Below, piece after piece: positions 25,537 through 33,533 of a DNA stretch of 60,897 nt. A program made the position numbers and the translations under genes. The notes under the pieces are model-generated. The model saw only the letters and a program-made list of their open reading frames with translations, was not told where the DNA came from and searched no databases. How positions within the stretch are numbered: position 1 is the first letter of the stretch; every line of letters begins with the position of its first letter. The stretch is from Arthrobacter globiformis (GTDB lineage: Bacteria > Actinomycetota > Actinomycetes > Actinomycetales > Micrococcaceae), in NCBI RefSeq assembly GCF_003261175.1, contig NZ_QLNP01000006.1, forward strand, positions 1 to 60,897, read 5' to 3'.

Positions 25537-25941
25537 CTAGGCGCGTGCCGTGGCGGGGACCTTGTCCAGGGACAGGCCGACGCCGAGCAGCAGGACGGCG
25601 CTCGCCAGGTGGAGAACGTTGTCCGCGCCGTTGAGGGCAATGATGTTCAGGGGCGAGCTGAGCAGGAACAGTCCGAGGATGCCCACGAGCAGGTACACCG
25701 CACCCACAGCCGTGTTGATGGTCCGCGACAGCTGGACATCCTTGACTCCGGCGTAGAGGAGGGCGGCGCCGATCGCGAGGTGGATCACGTTGTGCAGCGG
25801 GTTGACCTCGAAGATGATCAGGTTGGAGCCTTCAGTGGAGAAGAAGCCGACTCCAGACGTCACGGCGAAGCCTACGAGTCCCACCAGCAGGTAGACGGCT
25901 CCGAAGACAGTGGCGATGAGACGGTTCGGTGAGTTGCGCAT
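25537..25941 (-). CDS. DUF4383 family membrane protein
   Basis: The 134-residue, four-helix protein has the family pattern FGAVYLLVGLVGF, NPLHNVIHLAIGAALL, AVGAVYLLVGILG and NVLHLASAVLLLGVGL. The repeated N-x2-HL motif in helices 2 and 4 shows an internal duplication. Function is unknown; DUF4383 proteins are widespread in soil Actinobacteria and cyanobacteria. It probably forms an operon with the 200-residue protein downstream. Confidence 0.85.
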   Translation of the reverse strand: MRNSPNRLIATVFGAVYLLVGLVGFAVTSGVGFFSTEGSNLIIFEVNPLHNVIHLAIGAALLYAGVKDVQLSRTINTAVGAVYLLVGILGLFLLSSPLNIIALNGADNVLHLASAVLLLGVGLSLDKVPATARA

Positions 25942-26069
25942 GGCCCAGATTCCTTCCGGTTGCCGGCCGGGGGCGCTTGCCCCGGCCAGATTTGCGGAGC
26001 CCCGGCTGGGACTCTCGGAAGCAATTCGGGTCAGGCTGGCGCTTGGATGGGTGCGCGGTCAGATGAGGG

Positions 26070-26651
26070 TCAGACCTTTGGCCGGAGCTTGATGGTGACC
26101 AGCTTCAGTTCGTCCTTGCCGGCGAAGCGGTACACCATTTCGATGTCCTTGCCCTGGCATTTGATGAGCCCGGCGACATCTGCAATGTTGTTGTCGTTCT
26201 GCGTGCTGACTTTGAGGTCGTCGTAGGCCGTGGTGCAGGACGGGTCAAGCTGGAGGCTCTTCACGCCTGACGCGAAGTCCTCGCGGCTCAGCTGCTCCTT
26301 GAGGCTCGGGTCCATGTAGTCGTTGTAGGCCTTGTCCGTGTCGCCGGCGATAACCAGCCTGGTGAAGTCGTCCGCGAGGTCCCCGGCCTGCCGGGTGGAC
26401 CCGCCCACCAGGTTCACCAGGAGCAGGACCCCGACGATTACCAGCAGGAGCACGCCTGCCACGATGCCCACCACGATCCAGAGGCCCTTGCGGCTTTTGG
26501 CCGGAGGCAGGCCCGGCAAGCCGAACGGGGAAGGCGGAAGGGCCCGCCGGCCCTTTGGCTGCTGCGCCCCGGGCCGTTGCGGACCGGGCCGTTGCGGACC
26601 GGGTTGGTAGGGTCGGGGCTGCTGCGGCGGAGGGAGCGGGGGATTGCTCAA
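26070..26651 (-). CDS. membrane-anchored protein with Pro-rich N-terminus
   Basis: The 193-residue protein has a Pro/Gln/Gly-rich cytoplasmic segment (1-50, with GPQRPGPQRPGAQQP repeats) and one membrane helix (about 60-84). An extracytoplasmic domain (90-193) follows, with FTRLVIAGDTDKAYNDYMDPSLKEQLSREDF. That pattern is typical of DUF4864/DUF3887-like NTF2-fold sensor or lipoprotein domains. Two Cys (about 139 and 170) could form a disulfide. No partner gene is adjacent. Confidence 0.7.
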   Translation of the reverse strand: MSNPPLPPPQQPRPYQPGPQRPGPQRPGAQQPKGRRALPPSPFGLPGLPPAKSRKGLWIVVGIVAGVLLLVIVGVLLLVNLVGGSTRQAGDLADDFTRLVIAGDTDKAYNDYMDPSLKEQLSREDFASGVKSLQLDPSCTTAYDDLKVSTQNDNNIADVAGLIKCQGKDIEMVYRFAGKDELKLVTIKLRPKV

Positions 26652-26811
26652 GGGTTGGGCCTTTCCGGCACCGCACCAGCGGCGCTCCGACTAAAGGGGC
26701 ACAGCCGGCGCCCGGTCACTTTTGTGGAATAGCCTATAGCGCCCGCCCTTTTTTGCATCGAAACGCCAGGAACCGTGATGGTTTCCCGTCGTCACAGACG
26801 GCCAGGTGCGC

Positions 26812-27285
26812 CTAGTCTTCAGATGAGTTGCGCTCAAGCAATGGCTGGATCCGGAAAGGTATCAGTTCGCCCATCGCCAGGGCGGTGTCGGTCCTTTCGA
26901 CGCCGTCGCAGGCCAGGATCTTCCCGTTGATCCGGAAGAGGTCTTCGGCGTCCAGGGCCACCACGCGCAGCAGCAGGTCGGCCGAGCCGGTCAATCCGTA
27001 GCCCTCGAGGATCTCCGGCACGGCCGCCAGCTCCTCGGCGAGTGAGCCGAGCTTTTGCTGCTGGACATGGACCGAGATGAAAGCCATCAGCGGATACCCC
27101 AGGGACACCGGATTGATGCGCCGCTCGAATGACAGGAAGGCGTGCTTCTTCTCGAGCTGGGCCATCCGCGCCTGGACGGTGTTGCGGGAAAGGCCAAGCT
27201 TCTGGGCCAGAGCCACCACAGTGCGGCGGGGGTCCTGAGCCAAGGCGGAGAGCAGCCGGGTGTCTGTGCCATCCAAAGCTTGCAT
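26812..27285 (-). CDS. Lrp/AsnC family transcriptional regulator
   Basis: The protein (157 residues from the ATG chosen) has an AsnC-type winged helix-turn-helix (LLSALAQDPRRTVVALAQKLGLSRNTVQARMAQLEKK) and a C-terminal RAM ligand-binding domain (with GLTGSADLLLRVVALDAEDL). These proteins sense amino acids and often control amino-acid catabolism. It is divergent from the branched-chain ketoacid dehydrogenase operon, so it is the natural candidate local regulator, like BkdR. A GTG start six codons upstream is possible, but the ATG gives the usual short N-terminus. Confidence 0.88.
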   Translation of the reverse strand: MQALDGTDTRLLSALAQDPRRTVVALAQKLGLSRNTVQARMAQLEKKHAFLSFERRINPVSLGYPLMAFISVHVQQQKLGSLAEELAAVPEILEGYGLTGSADLLLRVVALDAEDLFRINGKILACDGVERTDTALAMGELIPFRIQPLLERNSSED

Positions 27286-27324
27286 AATGCGCAAGGCTAG
27301 CACGGTCTGAGGGCGCCCAACAGT

Positions 27325-27373
27325 GCATTGTGCTCAGTTTTAGCCGCGGTGGTTGTACCAGTTGGGCATTGTG
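27325..27373. promoter_or_regulatory. direct repeats GCATTGTG 41 bp apart
   Basis: GCATTGTG occurs at 27325-27332 and 27366-27373, four helical turns apart, in the divergent region between the Lrp regulator and the E1-alpha gene. The first copy continues to the small palindrome GCA-TTG-TGC. In-phase repeats suit an octameric Lrp wrapping DNA. The second copy overlaps a CRP-like palindrome. Confidence 0.45.
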
Positions 27374-27387
27374 AGTAGGGTCACAAT
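27368..27387. promoter_or_regulatory. CRP/GlxR-like site ATTGTGA-N6-TCACAAT
   Basis: This is a perfect 7-6-7 inverted repeat containing the full TGTGA-N6-TCACA consensus of CRP/GlxR regulators. It lies just upstream of the E1-alpha start, which argues that the true start is downstream of it. It points to catabolite or cAMP-type control of keto-acid oxidation. Confidence 0.65.
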
Positions 27388-27418
27388 TAATCGGGGCAAA
27401 GGCGCCCGGGAGGCCGGA

Positions 27419-28657
27419 ATGCGGCGGTATCACGAGTCCTGCCGCGGGATGGTTACACGACGTCAGAAGGTTGCGGCAACAGTGGTGACAGACGATGCGG
27501 GCCGGGGCGGAACATCCGCCGGCCAGGACAACAATGCAGGGCACCAGGGTGGCGCAGGCCACGGCATGGTCCAGCTGATCACCCCCTCGGGGGAGCGCGT
27601 CAGCCATCCGGAGTATGACCCCTGGGTCAGGGACGTATCAGACGAGCAACTGTGCTCGCTCTACGAGGACCTGGTGGTGATCCGGCGGATCGACAAAGAG
27701 GCAACAGCGCTGCAGCGCCAGGGCGAACTGGGCCTCTGGCCGCCGCTGCTGGGCCAGGAAGCCTCGCAGGTGGGGTCAGTGCGCTCCCTGCGGGATGACG
27801 ACTTTATATTTCCCAGCTACCGCGAGAACGGCGTGGCCTACTGCCGCGGGGTGGACCTGGCGGACATCCTGCGTGTCTGGCGCGGGGCTGCCTCCGGCGG
27901 CTGGGACCCGTATACAGTCAACATGGCCATCCCGCAGATCGTCATCGGCGCGCAGACGCTGCATGCCACCGGGTACGCCATGGGAATCCAGAACGACGGT
28001 GCCGACTCTGCGGCGATTGTGTACTTCGGCGACGGCGCCACCAGCGAAGGCGACGTCAACGAGGCCATGGTCTTTGCCGCCAGCTTCCAGGTGCCCCTGG
28101 TGTTCTTCTGCCAAAACAACCACTGGGCCATCTCCGAACCTGTGCGCCTCCAGTCCCACACCCAGCTTGTGGACCGCGGGGCCGGATTCGGCATCCCCAG
28201 CATGCGGGTCGACGGCAACGATGTCCTGGCGGTAATGGCAGCCACGCGGGTCGCCCTCGACCGGGCCCGCCGGGGCGGCGGCCCCACTTTTATTGAGGCC
28301 GTTACCTACAGGATGGGCCCGCATACGACGGCGGACGATCCCACCCGGTACCGCGACCCCAATGAACTCGAAGACTGGGCGGCCAAGGATCCGATTGGAC
28401 GGGTCCATGCGCTGCTTGACCGGAAGGGCCTGTTCACCGAGGAGTTCGAAGCAGGCGTGCGGACCAAGGCTGACGCCGTCGCCCGCGAGCTGCGTGCCGG
28501 CTGCACTGGCATGCCGGATCCCGAACCCCTGGACGTCTTCAAGCACGTGTACAGCACTCCCAACTCCTGGCTGGACCGCCAGCAGGACCACTACTCCCGT
28601 TACCTTGCCTCCTTCGGCGATCCCGCAGGGGCAACACAAGAAGAAGGTGCACGCTGA
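27419..28657 (+). CDS. bkdA: branched-chain 2-oxoacid dehydrogenase E1 alpha
   Basis: This is the thiamine-diphosphate-dependent decarboxylase subunit of the BCKDH complex. The TPP motif runs from GDGATSEGDVNEA to QNNHWAIS, and a C-terminal RMGPHTTADDPTRYR region carries the phosphorylation-loop-like segment. It resembles PdhA of the alpha2beta2 type; the neighbouring leucine genes favour a branched-chain substrate. The start is uncertain. The frame runs back to 27353, but that overlaps the CRP-like site. The ATG at 27419 has GGGAGG five bases upstream; a GTG near 27482 is another choice. The stop overlaps the start of E1 beta. Confidence 0.85.
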   Translation: MRRYHESCRGMVTRRQKVAATVVTDDAGRGGTSAGQDNNAGHQGGAGHGMVQLITPSGERVSHPEYDPWVRDVSDEQLCSLYEDLVVIRRIDKEATALQRQGELGLWPPLLGQEASQVGSVRSLRDDDFIFPSYRENGVAYCRGVDLADILRVWRGAASGGWDPYTVNMAIPQIVIGAQTLHATGYAMGIQNDGADSAAIVYFGDGATSEGDVNEAMVFAASFQVPLVFFCQNNHWAISEPVRLQSHTQLVDRGAGFGIPSMRVDGNDVLAVMAATRVALDRARRGGGPTFIEAVTYRMGPHTTADDPTRYRDPNELEDWAAKDPIGRVHALLDRKGLFTEEFEAGVRTKADAVARELRAGCTGMPDPEPLDVFKHVYSTPNSWLDRQQDHYSRYLASFGDPAGATQEEGAR

Positions 28658-29667
28658 TGACGCAGATGACCTTTGCGCGGGCAATAAATTCAGGCCTCCG
28701 CAGATCCCTCGACAACGATCCCAAGGTGCTCCTCATGGGCGAGGACATCGGCACCCTGGGCGGCGTCTTCCGCGTGACGGACGGGCTGCAGAAGGACTTC
28801 GGCAAGCACCGGGTGGTGGACACACCCCTGGCCGAGTCCGGCATTGTGGGTACCGCGGTTGGCCTGGCCTACCGCGGGTACCGGCCGGTGGTGGAGATCC
28901 AGTTCGACGGTTTTGTCTACCCCGCCTTCGACCAGATCGTGTCCCAGGTGGCCAAGATGCATTACCGCAGCCGCGGCGCCGTCAAAATGCCCATCACCAT
29001 CCGCATCCCGTTCGGCGGCGGCATCGGGTCGCCGGAGCACCACTCCGAGTCACCGGAGGCCTACTTCGCCCACACGGCAGGCCTGCGGGTGGTCACTCCG
29101 GCCAGCCCGCAGGACGCCCACACTATGATCCAGCAGGCCATTTCCTGCGATGACCCGGTGGTGTTCTTCGAGCCCAAGCGCCGCTACCACGACAAAGGCG
29201 AAGTGGACGAGAGGCTCGATCCCAATTCAGCGCCGCCGATGGGCCAGGCCCGGGTGGTCACCGACGGCACCGACGTTACGCTCTTGGCCTACGGGCCACT
29301 CGTGAAGACGGCCCGTGACGCTGCCACGGCAGCCGCGGACGAAGGCGTCTCGGTTGAGGTCATTGACCTGCGGTCGCTGGCTCCCGTGGATTTCGCCACC
29401 GTCGAGGCCTCGGTCCGCAAGACGGGCAGGCTGGTGATCACCCACGAGGCCGGGCAGTCGGGCGGGCTCGGCGCGGAGGTTGCCGCCAGCATCACCGAGC
29501 GCTGCTTCTACCACCTGGAGGCGGCACCCGTCCGCGTCACCGGCTTTGACGTGCCGTACCCCTATTCGAAGGTGGAGATGCATCACCTGCCGAATCTGGA
29601 CCGGATCCTCGACGGCGTGGACCGCGCGCTGGGCCGGCCGAATTCGCTGAGCGGGCTGGAAGGATGA
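28657..29667 (+). CDS. bkdB: branched-chain 2-oxoacid dehydrogenase E1 beta
   Basis: This is the transketolase-like beta subunit that forms the TPP site with E1 alpha. The 336-residue protein shows GEDIGTLGGVFRVTDGL, DTPLAESGIVGTAVGLAYRG (with the conserved Glu that activates TPP) and VEVIDLRSLAPVD. It starts at an ATG overlapping the alpha stop and overlaps the E2 start by four bases, so the three subunits are tightly coupled. Confidence 0.93.
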   Translation: MTQMTFARAINSGLRRSLDNDPKVLLMGEDIGTLGGVFRVTDGLQKDFGKHRVVDTPLAESGIVGTAVGLAYRGYRPVVEIQFDGFVYPAFDQIVSQVAKMHYRSRGAVKMPITIRIPFGGGIGSPEHHSESPEAYFAHTAGLRVVTPASPQDAHTMIQQAISCDDPVVFFEPKRRYHDKGEVDERLDPNSAPPMGQARVVTDGTDVTLLAYGPLVKTARDAATAAADEGVSVEVIDLRSLAPVDFATVEASVRKTGRLVITHEAGQSGGLGAEVAASITERCFYHLEAAPVRVTGFDVPYPYSKVEMHHLPNLDRILDGVDRALGRPNSLSGLEG

Positions 29668-31043
29668 CCGCCACCATGATCAAGGAATTCCGGCTGCCCG
29701 ATCTCGGCGAAGGACTGACCGAGTCCGAAATCGTCAGCTGGAAAGTGGGGGTCGGGGACACCGTCAGCCTGAACCAGATCATCGCCGAGGTGGAGACCGC
29801 CAAAGCAGTGGTGGAGCTGCCCTCACCCTTCGCGGGCGTGATCACCGCCCTGCATGAACAGCCGGGAACCGTCGTGGAGGTCGGCAAGCCGATTGTCTCG
29901 TTCGAGGTATTGGACGACGCCGGTAACCAGACCGCCGCTGCCGCTCCGGCTGAGCCAGCGCTTCCCAAGAGGGAACCCAACCTCGTCGGGTACGGCGCCG
30001 TCGTCGAAAGCACCGGCCGTCCCGTCCGGCGGCAGCGAACGCTGGTTGAGCCCGCCCCTGTGGTTGAGCCCGCCCCGGTGGTTGAGCCTGCCGCGCTAGT
30101 TGAGCCTGTCGAAACCAAGCCTGCCGACACCGCATCCGCCGAGCGGCCCCGTTCCACGCCGCCCGTTCGGAAGCTGGCGAAGGACCTCGGAGTCGATCTT
30201 GGGAGTGTCACGGGGACAGGCCCGACGGGTCTCATTACCCGTGACGATGTGCGGAATTTCGTGGGCGGCGGAGACCTTCCCGCGGCCGCCCAGGAGCTGG
30301 CAGCACAGGAAGCGGCACCCCAACCCGCTTCGCCCCAGGGTGAGCGTGAAGTGCGCACGCCCATCAAAGGTGTCCGCAAGTTCACGGCCGCGGCCATGGT
30401 CAACAGCGCCTTTACGGCGCCCCATGTGACGGAGTTCCTCACTGTCGACGTCACTCCTTCCATGGAGCTGCTGGCCAGGCTTAAGGAAAGCAAGGCGTTC
30501 GCGGGCCACAAGCTCACGCCGCTGACCCTCGTGGCCAAGGCTGTCCTGATTGCTCTGCGGCGCAATCCCGGTTTGAACGCCAGGTGGGACGAAGCGAACC
30601 AGGAGATCGTCCAGTTCAACTACGTGAACCTCGGCATCGCGGCCGCAACTCCGCGTGGTCTCACCGTTCCCAATATCAAGGATGCGGACCGGCTGGCGCT
30701 TGTCGATTTGTCGGCGGCGCTCGCAGAACTGACGGACACTGCCAGGGCCGGGAAGACCAGCCCTGGGGACCTCTCCGGCGGCACCATTTCCATCACCAAC
30801 ATCGGTGTCTTCGGGATTGACGCCGGCACGCCCATCCTGAACCCGGGGGAGGCCGCGATCCTCGCCATGGGCGCCGTCCGGAAAACCCCGTGGGAGTACC
30901 GGGACCAGGTCGCGCTGAGGCAGGTCATGACGCTGAGCCTCTCCTTCGACCACCGGCTGGTGGACGGTGAGCAGGGGTCCAGGTTCCTGGCCGACGTGGG
31001 TGCGCTGCTCGCGGATCCCGGCATGGCCTTCGCGATGGCGTAG
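29664..31043 (+). CDS. bkdC: dihydrolipoyl acyltransferase (E2) of 2-oxoacid dehydrogenase
   Basis: E2 is the core of the complex and passes the acyl group from lipoate to CoA. The 459-residue protein has one lipoyl domain (Lys47 in VETAKAVVE) and a long Ala/Pro/Val linker. A peripheral subunit-binding domain follows (about 165-200, RKLAKDLGVDLGSVTGTG), then the catalytic domain ending in SFDHRLVDGEQG. The linker at residues 127-151 is a four-unit 18-bp repeat (VVEPAP) whose last unit equals a dispersed palindromic repeat found again at 38483. No E3 gene is in the window, so lipoamide dehydrogenase must come from elsewhere. Confidence 0.92.
   Translation: MTATMIKEFRLPDLGEGLTESEIVSWKVGVGDTVSLNQIIAEVETAKAVVELPSPFAGVITALHEQPGTVVEVGKPIVSFEVLDDAGNQTAAAAPAEPALPKREPNLVGYGAVVESTGRPVRRQRTLVEPAPVVEPAPVVEPAALVEPVETKPADTASAERPRSTPPVRKLAKDLGVDLGSVTGTGPTGLITRDDVRNFVGGGDLPAAAQELAAQEAAPQPASPQGEREVRTPIKGVRKFTAAAMVNSAFTAPHVTEFLTVDVTPSMELLARLKESKAFAGHKLTPLTLVAKAVLIALRRNPGLNARWDEANQEIVQFNYVNLGIAAATPRGLTVPNIKDADRLALVDLSAALAELTDTARAGKTSPGDLSGGTISITNIGVFGIDAGTPILNPGEAAILAMGAVRKTPWEYRDQVALRQVMTLSLSFDHRLVDGEQGSRFLADVGALLADPGMAFAMA
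30043..30116 (+). repeat. 18-bp tandem repeat in E2 linker ending in a dispersed repeat
   Basis: Four in-frame units begin at 30043, 30061, 30079 and 30097, each starting TGGTTGAGCC or close to it. The last runs into AGTTGAGCCTGTCGAAACC (30098-30116). The reverse complement of that 19-mer differs at only two bases from 38483-38501. It looks like a dispersed repeat that entered the linker and was amplified in frame. Confidence 0.75.
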
Positions 31044-31101
31044 CCGCGATTCCCGGATGCCTGGCGCCCACACTCGAGCGGCAGGCAGCCGGGAAGCGCG
31101 G

Positions 31102-31773
31102 TCAGTCGGAAAGCGGGCCGGCCGTCACCAGCAGGGCCGCCAGCGCCATGCTCTCAAGAAGCGGCCGCGCCGACTTGATGGCCATCCGGCTACCGTGGTT
31201 GCGGACGGAGTGCGGCGTGGAGTTGATGAGGCCGAATGTCGCGTGGGCGCGCATGCGGAGGTCGGCCGTGTCTGTTGTGCCATGGATGCCGGCGAGCACG
31301 TCGACCCAGACTTCCACGTAGCTGCGCTGCAGGGCACGTACCTGTGCCTGGTCCTCGCTGGTCAGGTTGCTGAAATCCCTGTCCTGCACCCGGATCACGT
31401 CGGGGTTGCTGAGGGCAAAGTCCACGTGGAACTGCACCAGACGGTTGAGGGCGGCGGAGGGGTCGGCGGCATCGGCAACCACGCGGCGGCCGCCGTCGAG
31501 GAGGTCCTGGCTGACGCTGAGAAGCAGCGCGCCGAGCACGGCCTGCTTTCCGGGGAAGTGGCGGTACACGGCGGGTCCGCTCACGCCTGCAGCGGCGCCG
31601 AGGTCCTCGAGGGAGACCCGGTTGAACCCGTTGACGGCGAAGAGCGTGGCCGCGGCGGACAGGAGCGCCTGCCGGCGTGATTCCTTCGCCCGGCTGCGCT
31701 GCGTCGGACCGGTTGTCTCGCGGCCGGCTGCGGCCTGGCCGGGAGCGGTGAGCTCTCGATCTGTGGTGGGCAC
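31102..31773 (-). CDS. TetR family repressor of branched-chain acid catabolism
   Basis: The 223-residue protein has a basic N-terminal arm and a TetR helix-turn-helix (RRQALLSAAATLFAVNGFNRVSLEDLGAAAGVSGPAVYRHFPGK, about residues 33-76), then a ligand-binding helical domain. In M. tuberculosis a TetR protein (Rv2506, BkaR) occupies the same place beside accD1-accA1-fadE19 and the bkd genes. The GTG start is chosen because GAGGAGG lies just upstream; longer frames run into the operator region. Two GTTA-N8-TAAC palindromes separate it from the divergent carboxylase gene. A CoA thioester is the probable inducer (inference). Confidence 0.88.
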   Translation of the reverse strand: MPTTDRELTAPGQAAAGRETTGPTQRSRAKESRRQALLSAAATLFAVNGFNRVSLEDLGAAAGVSGPAVYRHFPGKQAVLGALLLSVSQDLLDGGRRVVADAADPSAALNRLVQFHVDFALSNPDVIRVQDRDFSNLTSEDQAQVRALQRSYVEVWVDVLAGIHGTTDTADLRMRAHATFGLINSTPHSVRNHGSRMAIKSARPLLESMALAALLVTAGPLSD

Positions 31774-31827
31774 ATTTCCTCCTCGGAACCCAAAGCACTC
31801 TACCAACATCCTGTGTTGGACATCACA

Positions 31828-31843
31828 GTTACTAGAGACTAAC
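31828..31843. promoter_or_regulatory. operator candidate GTTA-N8-TAAC, site 1
   Basis: GTTACTAGAGACTAAC lies in the 145-bp divergent region between the TetR gene and the carboxylase gene. With site 2, 25 bp downstream centre to centre, it forms a tandem operator. The same layout recurs at 11562. Confidence 0.6.
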
Positions 31844-31852
31844 CTAATCTCA

Positions 31853-31868
31853 GTTACGAGGCACTAAC
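31853..31868. promoter_or_regulatory. operator candidate GTTA-N8-TAAC, site 2
   Basis: GTTACGAGGCACTAAC has the same outer bases and spacing as site 1 and is preceded by the same CA. It is 51 bp upstream of the carboxylase start, so it is well placed to control both divergent genes. Confidence 0.6.
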
Positions 31869-31918
31869 CGAAATGCGGCAGGACTGCCACCGGACGTGCC
31901 CGGGAATGGAAGCGGTCA

Positions 31919-33526
31919 ATGGAGACACTCGCCAGCCGGCTGGATGCCGCCGGCAGCGCATTTGAGGCCAACAGCCTTGCGCAGCGCGCGCTCGCGGATG
32001 AGCTGCGGAAACGTCTTGCCACGGCGGCGCTGGGCGGGCCGGAGAAGTCGCGTGAGCGGCACATGGCGCGGGGCAAATTGCTTCCCCGGGAACGGATCGA
32101 CCGGCTTCTCGACGACGGCAGCCCCTTCCTCGAGATCGCCCCGCTGGCTGCGAACGGCATGTACAACGACGATTCGCCCGGCGCCGGCATCATCGCAGGC
32201 ATCGGCCTGGTGCACGGCCGCCACGTGCTGGTGGTTTCCAACGACGCCACCGTCAAGGGCGGCACGTACTACCCCATGACGGTGAAGAAGCACCTCAGGG
32301 CCCAGGAGATCGCGCTCGAGAACCGGCTCCCGTGCATCTACCTCGTGGATTCCGGCGGAGCCTTCCTCCCCAAGCAGGACGAGGTCTTTCCGGACCGGGA
32401 CCATTTCGGCCGGATCTTCTACAACCAGGCCCGAATGTCCGCGGCCGGGATTCCCCAGATCGCCTCCGTGATGGGCTCCTGCACCGCAGGCGGCGCCTAC
32501 GTTCCCGCGATGAGCGATGAAACGGTCATCGTCCGCAACCAGGGCACCATCTTCCTCGGCGGCCCGCCCCTCGTGAAGGCGGCCATCGGCGAAATCGTCA
32601 GCGCGGAGGAGCTTGGGGGCGGCGACGTGCACTCCCGGATCTCCGGCGTCACGGACCACCTCGCCGAAAACGACGAGCACGCCCTGCAGATCGTCCGCGA
32701 CATTGTCGCCACGCTGCCCCGGCCCGCCGCGCCGGCCTGGGACGTGGAAACCGCCGTCGAACCTGCCGCCGGGCCCGGCGAGCTCTACGGTGCCGTTCCC
32801 ACGGACGTCAATGCTCAGTACGACGTCCGCGAGGTGATCGCCCGGCTGGTGGACGGCAGCCGCTTCCATGAGTTCAAGAAGAACTACGGCCCCACCCTGG
32901 TGACGGGATTCGCCAGGCTCCACGGACACCCTGTGGGCATCGTGGCCAACAACGGCGTGCTGTTCAGCGAGTCGGCGCTCAAGGGCGCCCACTTCATCGA
33001 ACTGTGCGACCAGCGCGGCATTCCGCTGCTCTTCCTGCAGAACATCTCCGGCTTCATGGTGGGCAAGGACTACGAGCAGGGCGGCATTGCCAAGAACGGC
33101 GCCAAAATGGTCACCGCCGTGGCCACCACGCGCGTGCCCAAGCTGACCGTGGTGATCGGCGGGTCCTTCGGCGCCGGCAACTACTCGATGTGCGGCCGGG
33201 CCTACTCGCCGCGCTTCCTGTGGATGTGGCCCGCCAGCCGTATCTCCGTCATGGGCGGCAACCAGGCCTCCAGCGTCCTGGCCACCGTCAAGCGTGACCA
33301 GCACGAGGCCGCAGGGCAGGAGTGGTCCGCAGCGGATGAAGAGGCGTTCAAGGCCCCCATCCGGCAGCAGTACGAGGACCAGGGCAGCCCCTACTACTCC
33401 ACGGCGCGGCTGTGGGACGACGGCATTATTGACCCCGCTGACACCCGCACCGTGCTGGGCCTCGCCCTCGACGTCGTCTCCCGTGTCCCGCTGCCGGAGA
33501 CCTCCTTCGGCCTCTTCCGAATGTGA
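31919..33526 (+). CDS. accD1: methylcrotonoyl-CoA carboxylase, carboxyltransferase subunit
   Basis: This is the beta subunit that moves CO2 from biotin to 3-methylcrotonyl-CoA in leucine breakdown. The 535-residue protein has the two crotonase-fold carboxyltransferase halves. The first has [29 protein letters not shown] and [19 protein letters not shown], the second [26 protein letters not shown] and [14 protein letters not shown]. These match MccB/AccD1 rather than propionyl- or acetyl-CoA types. The biotin-carboxylase subunit follows after seven bases. Confidence 0.93.
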   Translation: METLASRLDAAGSAFEANSLAQRALADELRKRLATAALGGPEKSRERHMARGKLLPRERIDRLLDDGSPFLEIAPLAANGMYNDDSPGAGIIAGIGLVHGRHVLVVSNDATVKGGTYYPMTVKKHLRAQEIALENRLPCIYLVDSGGAFLPKQDEVFPDRDHFGRIFYNQARMSAAGIPQIASVMGSCTAGGAYVPAMSDETVIVRNQGTIFLGGPPLVKAAIGEIVSAEELGGGDVHSRISGVTDHLAENDEHALQIVRDIVATLPRPAAPAWDVETAVEPAAGPGELYGAVPTDVNAQYDVREVIARLVDGSRFHEFKKNYGPTLVTGFARLHGHPVGIVANNGVLFSESALKGAHFIELCDQRGIPLLFLQNISGFMVGKDYEQGGIAKNGAKMVTAVATTRVPKLTVVIGGSFGAGNYSMCGRAYSPRFLWMWPASRISVMGGNQASSVLATVKRDQHEAAGQEWSAADEEAFKAPIRQQYEDQGSPYYSTARLWDDGIIDPADTRTVLGLALDVVSRVPLPETSFGLFRM

Positions 33527-33533
33527 GCCAGTA

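Noticed and set aside
27353-27418. Extended TTG start for E1 alpha
   Set aside because: The extension covers the CRP-like palindrome and encodes non-conserved sequence. The ATG at 27419 has a ribosome-binding site.
33294-33533. 80-codon upstream extension of the biotin carboxylase subunit
   Set aside because: It overlaps the carboxyltransferase gene in another frame, and the biotin carboxylase N-terminus clearly begins at 33534 or 33549.
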